DNA of 64,000 bases. Source: Vibrio sinaloensis (GTDB lineage Bacteria; Pseudomonadota; Gammaproteobacteria; Enterobacterales; Vibrionaceae). The notes under the pieces were generated by a model that did no database searches, had not been told where the DNA came from, and was given only the letters and a program-made list of their open reading frames with translations. This document shows positions 7,956 through 16,335 of this stretch, one piece after another (position 1 is the first letter of the stretch; the number at the start of each line of letters is the position of its first letter). The stretch lies in NCBI RefSeq assembly GCF_000808535.1, contig NZ_JWLV01000001.1, forward strand, positions 372,001-436,000. The letters are read 5' to 3'. The translations under genes and the position numbers were made by a program.

Positions 7956-9410
7956 ATGAACAAAACAAAAATTGTCGCAACAGTTGGCCCAGCAAGCCAA
8001 AGCTCACCTGTGTTAGAAGAGATGATCCTCGCTGGTGTGAATGTCGTGCGCCTGAATTTCTCTCACGCCAACCCAGCGGATCACATCGCTACCGCAGCAC
8101 GAGTGCGAGTGGCCGCCGCCAAATTAGGCAAACACGTTGGTATATTGGTCGACCTTCAAGGTCCTAAGATTCGCATTGCAGGATTTAAAAATGACGCGAT
8201 TCACCTGAACGCTGGCGACACGTTTATTCTCGATGGGACGCTAGACTCACAATCAGGCGATGAGCAACGTGTCGGTTTGGATTACCCACAACTCATCAAA
8301 GACCTCTCACTTGGCAACCAACTGCTGCTTGACGATGGTCGAATCCAACTGGAAGTCTCTGCAATAAACGACGAGAAAACCATGGTCGAGACCAAGGTCA
8401 TCAATGGCGGAAAACTCTCCAATCGCAAAGGGATCAATTTGCTCGGTGGCGGACTCTCTACCCCTGCCTTAACTGAAAAAGACAAACAAGATATTCAAAC
8501 CGCCGCTGTGATTGATGCTGAGTTTCTCGCGGTTTCGTTTCCACGCAACGCAGAAGATTTACATGATGCCAGAAAGATCGCTCGCCAAGCAGGTTGCCAA
8601 GCGCAAATCGTCGCAAAAATTGAGCGCGCTGAGATCGTTGCTAACCAAGACGCAATGGATAAGGTGATTCAAGCGTCCGACGTCATTATGGTCGCCCGCG
8701 GGGACCTTGGCGTAGAAATCGGAGACGCTCGCTTACCACGCGTGCAAAAAACCTTAATTGGCCGTGCAAAACACTTTGGCAAGCCAGTCATTACCGCCAC
8801 ACAAATGATGGAATCCATGATAGAAAACCCGCTGCCAACCCGCGCGGAAGTTATGGATGTCGCCAACGCAGTCATCGACGGCACCGATGCTGTGATGCTC
8901 TCCGCTGAATCGGCCACTGGCGCTTACCCTGTCGAGGCCGTAAAAGCGATGGCACGTATCGCGCGCGGCGTTGAGCTGGAAACCGAATGCTCAAGCCAGT
9001 GCTGGGAAAACGTTCAACAACTGTGCAGTAGCAGCAGTAAGAGCTTTGCCATCTCTTCGATATTGCTGGCCGCGCGCTCACAACAAAACCTTGGTGTTGC
9101 GGTGTTCACAAACAGCGGTGAGACTCCTCTGCTCATGTCTCGTTGCCACAGCAAAGCGGTGATTTGGGCGCTCAGCAATGATGAAAAGCTATTAGCTCGC
9201 CTGTCACTGCTGCGTGGTGTCGAGCCCGTTTACGCCTCGGTAGAGGACCGCGACCTATCCGATACGGTATTGGATATCCTCGATAAGCCGATCCGTGATA
9301 GCGGCATTCATTCGCTGCTGATCTCGCGTTTTGAGTCCGTTGAAGGTTCAGGCGACATCAACATCAGCCGTTTGATTACGATTGCCAACAAAGAGTCGGT
9401 TGCCGCTTAA
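7956..9410 (+). CDS. pykA: Pyruvate kinase, PykA type
   Basis: Converts PEP and ADP to pyruvate and ATP. The protein is 484 aa from the ATG at 7956, preceded by AAGGTAAGG; the frame extends upstream to 7842, but those residues do not resemble the family start. Signature elements are NKTKIVATVGPAS, NVVRLNFSHA, LVDLQGPKIRI, the catalytic-lysine region AQIVAKIERAEIV, ARGDLGVEIGDARLP, and ITATQMMESMIENPLPTRAE followed by DGTDAVMLSAE. The LQGPKIR and KGINLLGGGLS elements match E. coli PykA (AMP-activated) better than PykF (fructose-1,6-bisphosphate-activated). It sits behind pgtP, suggesting a dedicated pairing with PEP import; the species may have another housekeeping copy. A terminator follows. 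Confidence 0.95.
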   Translation: MNKTKIVATVGPASQSSPVLEEMILAGVNVVRLNFSHANPADHIATAARVRVAAAKLGKHVGILVDLQGPKIRIAGFKNDAIHLNAGDTFILDGTLDSQSGDEQRVGLDYPQLIKDLSLGNQLLLDDGRIQLEVSAINDEKTMVETKVINGGKLSNRKGINLLGGGLSTPALTEKDKQDIQTAAVIDAEFLAVSFPRNAEDLHDARKIARQAGCQAQIVAKIERAEIVANQDAMDKVIQASDVIMVARGDLGVEIGDARLPRVQKTLIGRAKHFGKPVITATQMMESMIENPLPTRAEVMDVANAVIDGTDAVMLSAESATGAYPVEAVKAMARIARGVELETECSSQCWENVQQLCSSSSKSFAISSILLAARSQQNLGVAVFTNSGETPLLMSRCHSKAVIWALSNDEKLLARLSLLRGVEPVYASVEDRDLSDTVLDILDKPIRDSGIHSLLISRFESVEGSGDINISRLITIANKESVAA

Positions 9411-9485
9411 GATTTCTCCTCCTTAGATATTTATATCTAATCACCCTCCCCCATCCTTGCTCCACAGGGAAACTTAGGGATTTGG

Positions 9486-9512
9486 CCTACCTTTACGGTA
9501 GGTCCTTTTTTT
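9486..9512 (+). terminator. Rho-independent terminator after pykA
   Basis: Stem cctacc (9486-9491) pairs with ggtagg (9497-9502) and is followed by a seven-T run from about 9506. Confidence 0.75.
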
Positions 9513-9616
9513 CTCGGTGCTGTCTCTTTACGTTCCATCATGGTCCGATTTCAGTTAAAGTCGACATCAAACTAAAACTATCGCTTTACAACGTACTATT
9601 TAACGTTATTATCCTT

Positions 9617-9632
9617 CCGCAAACGTTTGCCT
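9617..9632. promoter_or_regulatory. PurR operator-like box upstream of fhs
   Basis: The 16-mer CCGCAAACGTTTGCCT matches the known PurR consensus ACGCAAACGTTTGCGT at 14 of 16 positions, including the perfect 12-bp palindrome GCAAACGTTTGC at 9619-9630. It lies 31 bp upstream of the fhs start and overlaps the probable promoter (tactat follows at 9634). Repression of a one-carbon gene by PurR with purines as co-repressor is the expected logic. Confidence 0.75.
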
Positions 9633-9662
9633 TACTATTTGTGTGTGTTTTTAGAGGGTTTT

Positions 9663-11411
9663 ATGCTGTCCGATATCGAGATCTGCCGTACGACATCACT
9701 GCTGCCTATATCTGAGGTTGCTCAACAAGCTGGTTTACTAGAATCAGACTTCCACAGCCAAGGAAAATACAAGGCCAAAATTTCCCTTGATAGCCTGAAG
9801 CGCCTGTCAAACCGCGATAGCGGAAAGTTGGTTCTTGTCACCGCCATTACCCCCACGCCACTTGGCGAAGGTAAAACGGTCACAACCATTGGCCTAGCTC
9901 AGGGCATTGCCAAATTAAATCACTCAGTGATGGCGTGTATTCGCCAGCCCTCGATGGGCCCCGTTTTTGGCGTGAAAGGCGGTGCAGCGGGCGGTGGTTA
10001 CTCGCAAGTCGCCCCGATGGAAGAGCTAAACCTGCACCTTACTGGTGATATCCATGCCGTGACTGCGGCGCACAATTTGGCTGCGGCCGCAATTGACGCG
10101 CGCATCTATCACGAACAACGCCAAGGCTATAAAGACTTTGAGCAACGCACGGAGATGAAAGCGCTCAAGATCGATCCAAAACGCGTCGTTTGGAAACGCG
10201 TGATGGACCACAATGATCGTGCTCTACGCATGGTCACTGTGGGTCGCAACGAACCTAATAAAACCATTAACGGTTTTGAGCGTGAAGATGGCTTCGATAT
10301 TTCCGCTGCATCTGAGCTAATGGCTATCCTTGCCCTTGCCTCTGACCTAAAAGATCTTCGTGCTCGCATTGGCCGTATTGTTGTCGCTTCCGATATTGAT
10401 GGTAACCCGATTACAACGGAAGATTTGCAAGTCGCCGGTGCGATGGCAGTAAGCATGAAAGAGGCGATCGAGCCAACGCTCATGCAAACGCTTGAAGGCG
10501 TACCAACATTAATCCACGCTGGTCCATTCGCCAACATCGCCCACGGCAACTCTTCAATTATCGCCGATAACATCGCGACCAAGTTGGGTGAATTCACGGT
10601 CACTGAAGGCGGCTTCGGCTCCGACATGGGCTTTGAGAAAGCGTGTAACATCAAAGCGCAAATGTCACAGAAATCGCCAGATTGTGCGGTTATCGTCGCA
10701 ACCCTTCGCGGCCTAAAAGCAAACTCCGGTCTTTATGACTTAAAGCCTGGCCAACCAATACCTGACTCTCTATTTAATGACGACCAAGATGCACTCGTTG
10801 CAGGTTTCGAAAATCTTAAATGGCATATCAACAACGTCAGCAAATATGGTGTCCCTGCGGTGGTCGCGATTAATCGCTTCCCGCAAGATAGCGATGAAGA
10901 GCTGCAAGCCCTTAAAGCGATGATCGAGTCGTTACCTAACGAGGTTGAAGTGGCTATCAGTGAAGGTTTTGCCAAAGGTGGAGAAGGAACGGTAGAACTT
11001 GCCAAGAAAGTGATCGCCCAATGCGAAAAACAGGTCACATTCACTCCTCTGTACGCATTCAGCCAAACCACGGAAGAGAAACTGATGGCGGTAGCTGAAG
11101 TGGGTTACGGGGCAGCCGGTGTGACACTTAGCTATCAAGCTCGCAAACAGCTTGATGAACTCAAAGCGCACGGATTCGATAACCTAGCAGTTTGCCTTGC
11201 GAAATCGCCACTATCCATTTCAACCAATGGCAGTATTAAGGGCGCGCCATCAGGGTTTGATGTGCCAATCCGCGAACTTCGTCTATGTGCAGGCGCCGGC
11301 TTTGTTTATGCGCTGTGTGGCAACGTCATGACCATGCCGGGCTTGCCAGAAAAACCCGCCTTTATGAACCTTGATCTTGATGATGACGGCAACATCATTG
11401 GCTTAAGTTGA
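9663..11411 (+). CDS. fhs: Formate--tetrahydrofolate ligase
   Basis: ATP-dependent ligase making 10-formyl-THF from formate and THF, feeding purine and formyl-Met synthesis. The ATG at 9663 gives 582 aa, close to the usual family length, with GAGGG just upstream; an in-frame ATG at 9627 adds 12 hydrophobic residues that look like leader sequence. The P-loop is [10 protein letters not shown]. Other family motifs are [56 protein letters not shown] and the C-terminal [16 protein letters not shown] PurR-like box lies in the promoter, linking it to purine regulation. Terminators flank it, so it is probably monocistronic. Confidence 0.97.
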   Translation: MLSDIEICRTTSLLPISEVAQQAGLLESDFHSQGKYKAKISLDSLKRLSNRDSGKLVLVTAITPTPLGEGKTVTTIGLAQGIAKLNHSVMACIRQPSMGPVFGVKGGAAGGGYSQVAPMEELNLHLTGDIHAVTAAHNLAAAAIDARIYHEQRQGYKDFEQRTEMKALKIDPKRVVWKRVMDHNDRALRMVTVGRNEPNKTINGFEREDGFDISAASELMAILALASDLKDLRARIGRIVVASDIDGNPITTEDLQVAGAMAVSMKEAIEPTLMQTLEGVPTLIHAGPFANIAHGNSSIIADNIATKLGEFTVTEGGFGSDMGFEKACNIKAQMSQKSPDCAVIVATLRGLKANSGLYDLKPGQPIPDSLFNDDQDALVAGFENLKWHINNVSKYGVPAVVAINRFPQDSDEELQALKAMIESLPNEVEVAISEGFAKGGEGTVELAKKVIAQCEKQVTFTPLYAFSQTTEEKLMAVAEVGYGAAGVTLSYQARKQLDELKAHGFDNLAVCLAKSPLSISTNGSIKGAPSGFDVPIRELRLCAGAGFVYALCGNVMTMPGLPEKPAFMNLDLDDDGNIIGLS

Positions 11412-11432
11412 TTACAATTTAAACCGCAGTTC

Positions 11433-11465
11433 GAGGCTAAGTAGTTAAAACTTAGCCTCTTTTTT
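11433..11465 (+). terminator. Rho-independent terminator after fhs
   Basis: Perfect 9-bp stem gaggctaag (11433-11441) and cttagcctc (11451-11459), followed by six T. Confidence 0.8.
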
Positions 11466-11506
11466 ATCCTCATTTCCGCTCTCTCCATGCAGTTGGCCTC
11501 GATATC

Positions 11507-11523
11507 ATGTACCATTGGTACAT
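11507..11523. promoter_or_regulatory. 17-bp perfect palindrome upstream of the DUF294 gene
   Basis: Arms atgtacca (11507-11514) and tggtacat (11516-11523) flank a single central t. It lies 27 bp upstream of the chosen start, in the promoter/leader region. It matches no operator consensus I can name; a dimeric repressor site is inferred. Confidence 0.4.
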
Positions 11524-11549
11524 CACTTCGCGAAAAACTGGAACTCTTC

Positions 11550-13439
11550 ATGGAAGCAGAACTACTGGAAATCAAAAACTTCCTCGCCCAACACCCGCCT
11601 TTCGACGAACTTGAAGATGACGTACTTAATTTCGTCACTAAGCATGTTGAAATCTCTTATTTCCGAGAAGATACCCCTGTGATTCATTTTGGTGATGAAA
11701 TCCATGACCTTTATATGGTTCGCAGCGGAGTCGTCGAAGTGTATCGACGCAAAGGCGAGCTCTACAATCGACTTGATGAAGGGGCGTTGTTCGGGCAGAT
11801 GGGACTGCTAACCAACAACAAAGTCCGTTTTCCCGCAAAAGCGATTAAAGACACGCTGCTTTACTGTATTCCAGAAGCGGTCTTTCAAGAGTTGTATGAA
11901 AAGCACGAAACCTTTGCCGACTTCGTCGAAGTTGAAGATAACGCCCGATTGCGCCAAGCGGTATCGAGCAATAACGAGCAAAATGACTTAACGACGTCTA
12001 AAGTGCGCACCCTACTCAGCGGTGAAGCGCCTTTTGTTATCAAAACAGAGTCGATCCAAAATGCGGCTATTAAGATGGCGGATGAAAACGTCTCATCTTT
12101 GCTCATTATCGACCCAGATGTTCTCGAAGATGACGAAGATGACAACAATCCGCTCGTCGGCATCATTACTGACCGCGACCTTTGTACCCGCGTGCTTGCA
12201 CAAGGTTTAGACCCGAATGACGAAGTTTCGAGCGTCATGACCACCGAAGTGATCTCGCTCGACCATAACGCTTACGTTTACGAAGCCATGCTCACAATGC
12301 TTCGCTACAACGTGCATCACCTTCCAGTATTAAAAGACAAAAAACCGATTGGTATCATTGAAGCTACCGATATAGTTCGCTACGAATCACAAAACTCACT
12401 GCTGTTGGTCAGTAGCATCTTCCAACAACAATCGATAGAGGAGTTGGCGGCACTCTCTGAACAAGTAAAAGACAGCTTTGTCCGATTAGTAAACGAAGAC
12501 GCCAACTCTCACATGGTCGGCAGCGCAATGTCGGTGATTGGCCGAAGCTTTAAGCAGCGCATCATTGAACTTGCAGAAGAAGAGCTGGGTGAACCACCCA
12601 TCCCATACTGTTTTGTTGCTTTAGGGTCGATGGGACGCGACGAACAATTGCTGGTCACGGATCAAGATAACGCCATCATTCTTGATAATACCTTTGTCAA
12701 ACAAGAACACGATGCCTATTTTGCAGAGTTAGCCAAACGCGTTTGTGATGGCTTAGACAAATGCGGCTATACCTACTGTACTGGTGACATCATGGCGACC
12801 AACCCAGATTGGCGCATGACACGCACCGAGTGGGAAGAGTGCTTCGCCGATTGGATTGACAACCCGAACCCGAAAGCGCTGCTCAACGCTTCAATTTTCT
12901 TCGACCTTGATGGCGTTTATGGTCGCCTTAAATGGGCAGAGCAGCTGAACGGATTTATTGTCCGCCGCGCTAGAAAGAACAATCGCTTCCTCGCGTGTTT
13001 GGCTCGAAATGCCATGAACCGAACGCCGCCTTTAGGCTTTTTCAAAGACTTTGTCATGGAAAAAGATGGCCAGCACAAAAACTCTATCAATTTGAAACGA
13101 CGTGGCACCGCCCCACTGGCGGATCTTATTCGCGTTCACGCGTTAGCGGTTGGCTCACGCTCTAAGAACTCGTTCGAACGCTTAGACGACATTCAGGAAG
13201 CAGGCATTTTGCCGAAAGGAAAAGCTCGCGACCTGAGCGACGCGCTGGAGTTTATCTCCATGGTGCGTATTCGCCACCAAGCATTCGATGTTGAGAATCA
13301 GATCGATCCGGACAACAACATAGAGCCTGAAAACCTGTCTGATTTCGAGCGTCGTAACCTTAAAGACGCGTTCCAGATCTTAAGCAATGCGCAGAACTTC
13401 CTTAAATTCCGCTATCAAGCCAGTAACAACTTCAAGTAA
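11550..13439 (+). CDS. cNMP-binding/CBS/DUF294 nucleotidyltransferase-like signalling protein
   Basis: Cytoplasmic 629-aa protein with four modules. An N-terminal cyclic-nucleotide-binding-like beta barrel (about 20-130) contains VIHFGDEIHDLYMVRSGVVEVYR and LDEGALFGQMGLL. Two CBS domains follow (about 155-300), with GIITDRDLCTRVLAQGL and YNVHHLPVLKDKKPIGIIEATDIV. A DUF294 nucleotidyltransferase domain has the signature ALGSMGRDEQLLVTDQDNAII. The C-terminal DUF294 helical domain ends with RIRHQAFDVENQIDPDNNIEPENL. The family resembles the GlnD/GlnE nucleotidyltransferase superfamily, so protein modification sensed by nucleotide ligands is plausible but not shown. I chose ATG 11550 (GGAA upstream); 11487 is an alternative that would include the palindrome in the coding region. 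The exonuclease gene follows after 9 nt, forming a recurrent two-gene unit. Confidence 0.88.
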   Translation: MEAELLEIKNFLAQHPPFDELEDDVLNFVTKHVEISYFREDTPVIHFGDEIHDLYMVRSGVVEVYRRKGELYNRLDEGALFGQMGLLTNNKVRFPAKAIKDTLLYCIPEAVFQELYEKHETFADFVEVEDNARLRQAVSSNNEQNDLTTSKVRTLLSGEAPFVIKTESIQNAAIKMADENVSSLLIIDPDVLEDDEDDNNPLVGIITDRDLCTRVLAQGLDPNDEVSSVMTTEVISLDHNAYVYEAMLTMLRYNVHHLPVLKDKKPIGIIEATDIVRYESQNSLLLVSSIFQQQSIEELAALSEQVKDSFVRLVNEDANSHMVGSAMSVIGRSFKQRIIELAEEELGEPPIPYCFVALGSMGRDEQLLVTDQDNAIILDNTFVKQEHDAYFAELAKRVCDGLDKCGYTYCTGDIMATNPDWRMTRTEWEECFADWIDNPNPKALLNASIFFDLDGVYGRLKWAEQLNGFIVRRARKNNRFLACLARNAMNRTPPLGFFKDFVMEKDGQHKNSINLKRRGTAPLADLIRVHALAVGSRSKNSFERLDDIQEAGILPKGKARDLSDALEFISMVRIRHQAFDVENQIDPDNNIEPENLSDFERRNLKDAFQILSNAQNFLKFRYQASNNFK

Positions 13440-13448
13440 GAGGCGACA

Positions 13449-14168
13449 ATGATCAAACGAATTATGACGCCGCCGAGTATAGACTGGCCAATGAAGTTCA
13501 AACGCAAACTGGAATCGGTTCAGCATCCCGAACTGCGCGAATACTATCAAGCCGGTGTGGTTGACGCGCAAACGCCTCTCGACGAGGTCACTTTTTTGGC
13601 AATGGATTTTGAAACCACAGGGCTAGATTCTGAGCAAGATGACATCATCACCATTGGTACGGTCCCTTTCACGCTCAACCGAGTGTTGATTAACCAAGCC
13701 AAACACTGGACGGTTCGTCCTCGGAAACAACTTGAAGAAGACTCAGTGATCATCCACGGCATCACCCACTCAGATGTCTTGGATGCGCCTGATTTAAGTG
13801 AAGTGTTCGCTGAGATATTGGCGCAAATGCAAGGGCGAATTGTGGTCGTCCATTATCAGCGAATAGAGAGAGAGTTTTTTAACCGAGCGCTACTTACCCG
13901 TATCAATGAAGGGATCGAATTTCCCGTCGTTGACACCATGCAACTCGAAACCTTAGTCCAACAAAAATCCAACGGTGGGCTTTTAAATCGATTAAAGGGG
14001 CGCAAACCGGCTTCAGTTAGACTTAGTGCGAGCCGCTCTCGCTACGGTTTACCACAATACACTCCGCACCATGCGCTCACAGATGCCGTGGCCACCGCTG
14101 AGCTATTGCAGGCACAAATCGCTTATCACTACGAGCGTAACACGCCAATCAACCATATTTGGCTTTAA
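13449..14168 (+). CDS. DnaQ-like (DEDDh) 3'-5' exonuclease
   Basis: A 239-aa exonuclease domain protein, second gene of the unit with the cNMP/CBS/DUF294 protein (RBS aagaggcga, 9-nt gap). Motif I is FLAMDFETTGLD (D and E), the central region has HGITHSDV, motif II is HYQRIEREFF and motif III is HHALTDAVATAEL (H and D). In motif II the usual Asp of the N-x-x-FD core is represented by Glu (IEREF), a variant I believe is shared by this DUF294-associated subfamily. The protein is not fused to a polymerase or helicase. Substrate is unknown; linkage to a nucleotide-sensing partner suggests nucleic-acid or nucleotide turnover under stress. Confidence 0.85.
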   Translation: MIKRIMTPPSIDWPMKFKRKLESVQHPELREYYQAGVVDAQTPLDEVTFLAMDFETTGLDSEQDDIITIGTVPFTLNRVLINQAKHWTVRPRKQLEEDSVIIHGITHSDVLDAPDLSEVFAEILAQMQGRIVVVHYQRIEREFFNRALLTRINEGIEFPVVDTMQLETLVQQKSNGGLLNRLKGRKPASVRLSASRSRYGLPQYTPHHALTDAVATAELLQAQIAYHYERNTPINHIWL

Positions 14169-14174
14169 CCCACT

Positions 14175-14205
14175 CTGCCAAGCAAACCGTTCGATTGCTT
14201 GGCAG
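14175..14205. terminator. Hairpin between convergent exonuclease and TSUP genes
   Basis: Perfect 11-bp stem ctgccaagcaa (14175-14185) and ttgcttggcag (14195-14205) with a 9-nt loop, lying between two convergent stop codons. Probably a shared terminator, although T-runs are weak on both sides. Confidence 0.6.
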
Positions 14206-14216
14206 AACGAAGAGCG

Positions 14217-15026
14217 TTAGCTAAGCGCCATGTTGGTTGCCATCGCAAGCAAGAGTGCCGCGAAGATTTTCTTAATAACCGCAACGGGCAAGGATTGCGT
14301 TGCTTTCGCCCCAAGCGGCGCAGTAAACCAAGAGGTACAAACGATGCCAAACAGTGCTGGCAAGTAGACAAAGCCCGCAAACCCATCGCTAAGGGCAAAG
14401 TCAGCACTGCCTGAGGTGATATAGCCAACAGAACCGCTCAGCGCGATGACAATCCCACACGCCGATGCGCAGCCAATGGCTTTTTTCATATCGACAGAGA
14501 AAAAGGTTAACAAAGGCACCAACAACGCACCGCCACCGATCCCAATCATTGCCGACAAACCACCAGTCAACGTGGTTAACACCGTCAGTAACCCTTTATT
14601 TGGCATAGCGCGCTCTGTCGAGTTGTCCCCTTTGCCACCAAACAACATTTTAAGGGCGATAAGCACAACGCTGACAGCAAATACAATGCGCACCACCTGC
14701 TCAGGTAGTAGCGCGGCCAGAAAACCACTCACAAGCGCACCAAGAGCCACACCAGTCATAATCCACGGCGCCAATTCCCATGGCACATTACCATTTCGAT
14801 GATGGGCAAGCGCCGAAGAGGTGGAAGTAAACAGAATCGACGCGAGGGAGGTTGCGATCGCACAGATCACCACCTGCTCTGCAGGCAAGACTTGGAAGTG
14901 CAACAAAATCACGCTCAGTATCGGCACAATCACTAACCCACCGCCAATACCGAGTAATCCGGCTAAGAAACCTACGCCGCTGCCTAACAACGCACACATC
15001 ACCACTAATAACACTATGTCATTCAC
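14217..15026 (-). CDS. TSUP (TauE/SafE) family membrane transporter
   Basis: A 269-aa integral membrane protein with about eight hydrophobic segments and two repeated motifs typical of the family: GLLGIGGGLVIVPILSVILL near residue 24 and SAMIGIGGGALLVPLLTFF near residue 160. Members export or import sulfite, sulfoacetate or other organosulfur anions. An AAGGTGA Shine-Dalgarno precedes the ATG at 15026. It is divergent from the mesX-mesD methionine synthase genes, so a sulfur-related role is attractive, but the substrate cannot be read from the sequence. Confidence 0.85.
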   Translation of the reverse strand: MNDIVLLVVMCALLGSGVGFLAGLLGIGGGLVIVPILSVILLHFQVLPAEQVVICAIATSLASILFTSTSSALAHHRNGNVPWELAPWIMTGVALGALVSGFLAALLPEQVVRIVFAVSVVLIALKMLFGGKGDNSTERAMPNKGLLTVLTTLTGGLSAMIGIGGGALLVPLLTFFSVDMKKAIGCASACGIVIALSGSVGYITSGSADFALSDGFAGFVYLPALFGIVCTSWFTAPLGAKATQSLPVAVIKKIFAALLLAMATNMALS

Positions 15027-15335
15027 TGCTTCACCTTTATTTGTTTATCGCGGCGACGATTAAAACGATTCCATTCGCCGTTTGTAGCACATCAATATAT
15101 CCCTTCACGGTTCGGAATAAACATGAATTTTTCTCATATTGAATGTGAAGGATTTCCGCTGTTATTAACCTGCTGTTCAACGGTATAACTCAATCAACGC
15201 TCAAAATACCCATGACGCTCAATAGAATCACCAAACAAAATACGGGTAGAGCGCGAGAAATATAACAAGGAATATCTCGCAGCGAGCAAAATTATAAATC
15301 AGCTTTCATCTCAGGAAATAGGATCGCAGACCGCC
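15027..15335. promoter_or_regulatory. Divergent control region between TSUP gene and mesX
   Basis: 309 bp without a gene. Visible structure: CCTTCAC (15102-15108) and GTGAAGG (15145-15151) form a wide 7-bp inverted repeat. Between them TGAATTTTTCTCA (15124-15136) differs at one position from the MetR consensus TGAA-N5-TTCA. A short leader hairpin, gcgaga/tctcgc (15253-15258, 15275-15280), sits about 55 nt before mesX. No recognisable SAM riboswitch or MetJ box array was seen. MetR control would fit the methionine role of the downstream genes; confidence is low. Confidence 0.35.
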
Positions 15336-16313
15336 ATGAGTACAGATTTCAACTTTACGATTAAAAGCATCAGCCTTGACGAACATTATCAACCAGCAGA
15401 TAGCACTCGAATCACCACCAATTTTGCCAACTTGGCACGTGGGGAAAGCCGCCAAGCCAACCTTCGTAATGCGTTAAAGATGATCGATAACCGTTTCAAT
15501 GCCTTAGCACACTGGGATAACCCAAACGGTGACCGTTACTCAGTGGAACTCGAGATTGTCTCTGTCGATATGGACGTGGTTGAAGGCGACGAAAGTTTCC
15601 CTTCAATCGAAGTGCTAAAGACATATATCGTCGATCATAAAACCAATGAGCGTATTGAAGGCATCGTAGGAAATAACTTCTCTTCCTACGTTCGTGATTA
15701 CGACTTTAGCGTTCTTCTTCTCGACCATAATAAAGATCAACCGCAATTCACGGTGCCAGATAATTTCGGCGACCTCCACGGTAAGCTGTTTAAATATTTT
15801 GTCGACTCTTCAACTTACAAGCAGCACTTTAATAAACCGCCAGTCATTTGCTTAAGTGTTTCAGACAATAAAACCTATTTCCGCACTGAAAACCAGCATC
15901 CAGTATTGGGTTACGAGTACCAACCTAACGAATCTTCGTTAACGGAACAATATTTCCAAAAAATGGGGCTGCAAGTGCGCTACTTTATGCCACCAAATAG
16001 TGTTGCTCCGTTTGCATTCTACTTTTTTGGTGACTTGTTAAATGACTACACGAACTTGGAGTTAATCAGCACCATCAGCACAATGGAAACATTCCAAAAA
16101 ATCTATCGTCCAGAGATCTACAACGCGAATGCGGTTGCGGGGAAATGCTACAAACCGAATCTGAAAAACTCAGACCACTCTGTGACTCAAATTGTCTATG
16201 ACCGAGTAGAACGAAGCCAGTTGGCAGTGCAACAAGGCAAGTTCGCTGAAGAACATTTCATCAAACCTTACCAATCGATCCTCGAGAATTGGTCGGCAAA
16301 CTACGCGTTATAA
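15336..16313 (+). CDS. mesX: MesX (DUF1852), partner of MesD methionine synthase
   Basis: A 325-aa cytoplasmic protein recognised as DUF1852 from its start (FNFTIKSISLDEHYQPADST), the ANLARGESRQANLRNAL-like segment and RYSVELEIVSVDMD. DUF1852 proteins were named MesX in work on folate-independent methionine synthases (Price, Deutschbauer and Arkin), where MesD needed MesX and oxygen for activity. Here the mesD gene follows after 22 nt on the same strand, the conserved arrangement. It has no signal peptide or membrane segment. The biochemical role is unresolved; it may help deliver an unusual methyl donor or prepare the MesD active site. Confidence 0.85.
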   Translation: MSTDFNFTIKSISLDEHYQPADSTRITTNFANLARGESRQANLRNALKMIDNRFNALAHWDNPNGDRYSVELEIVSVDMDVVEGDESFPSIEVLKTYIVDHKTNERIEGIVGNNFSSYVRDYDFSVLLLDHNKDQPQFTVPDNFGDLHGKLFKYFVDSSTYKQHFNKPPVICLSVSDNKTYFRTENQHPVLGYEYQPNESSLTEQYFQKMGLQVRYFMPPNSVAPFAFYFFGDLLNDYTNLELISTISTMETFQKIYRPEIYNANAVAGKCYKPNLKNSDHSVTQIVYDRVERSQLAVQQGKFAEEHFIKPYQSILENWSANYAL

Positions 16314-16335
16314 CTCATTTACGGTGGCATTGATT

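Noticed and set aside
10127..10654. 175-codon minus-strand open frame opposite fhs
   Set aside because: Low-complexity Ser/Ala/Arg composition antisense to a highly conserved enzyme gene.
15027..15335. SAM or cobalamin riboswitch upstream of mesX
   Set aside because: The leader shows only a short 6-bp stem and none of the conserved riboswitch helices.
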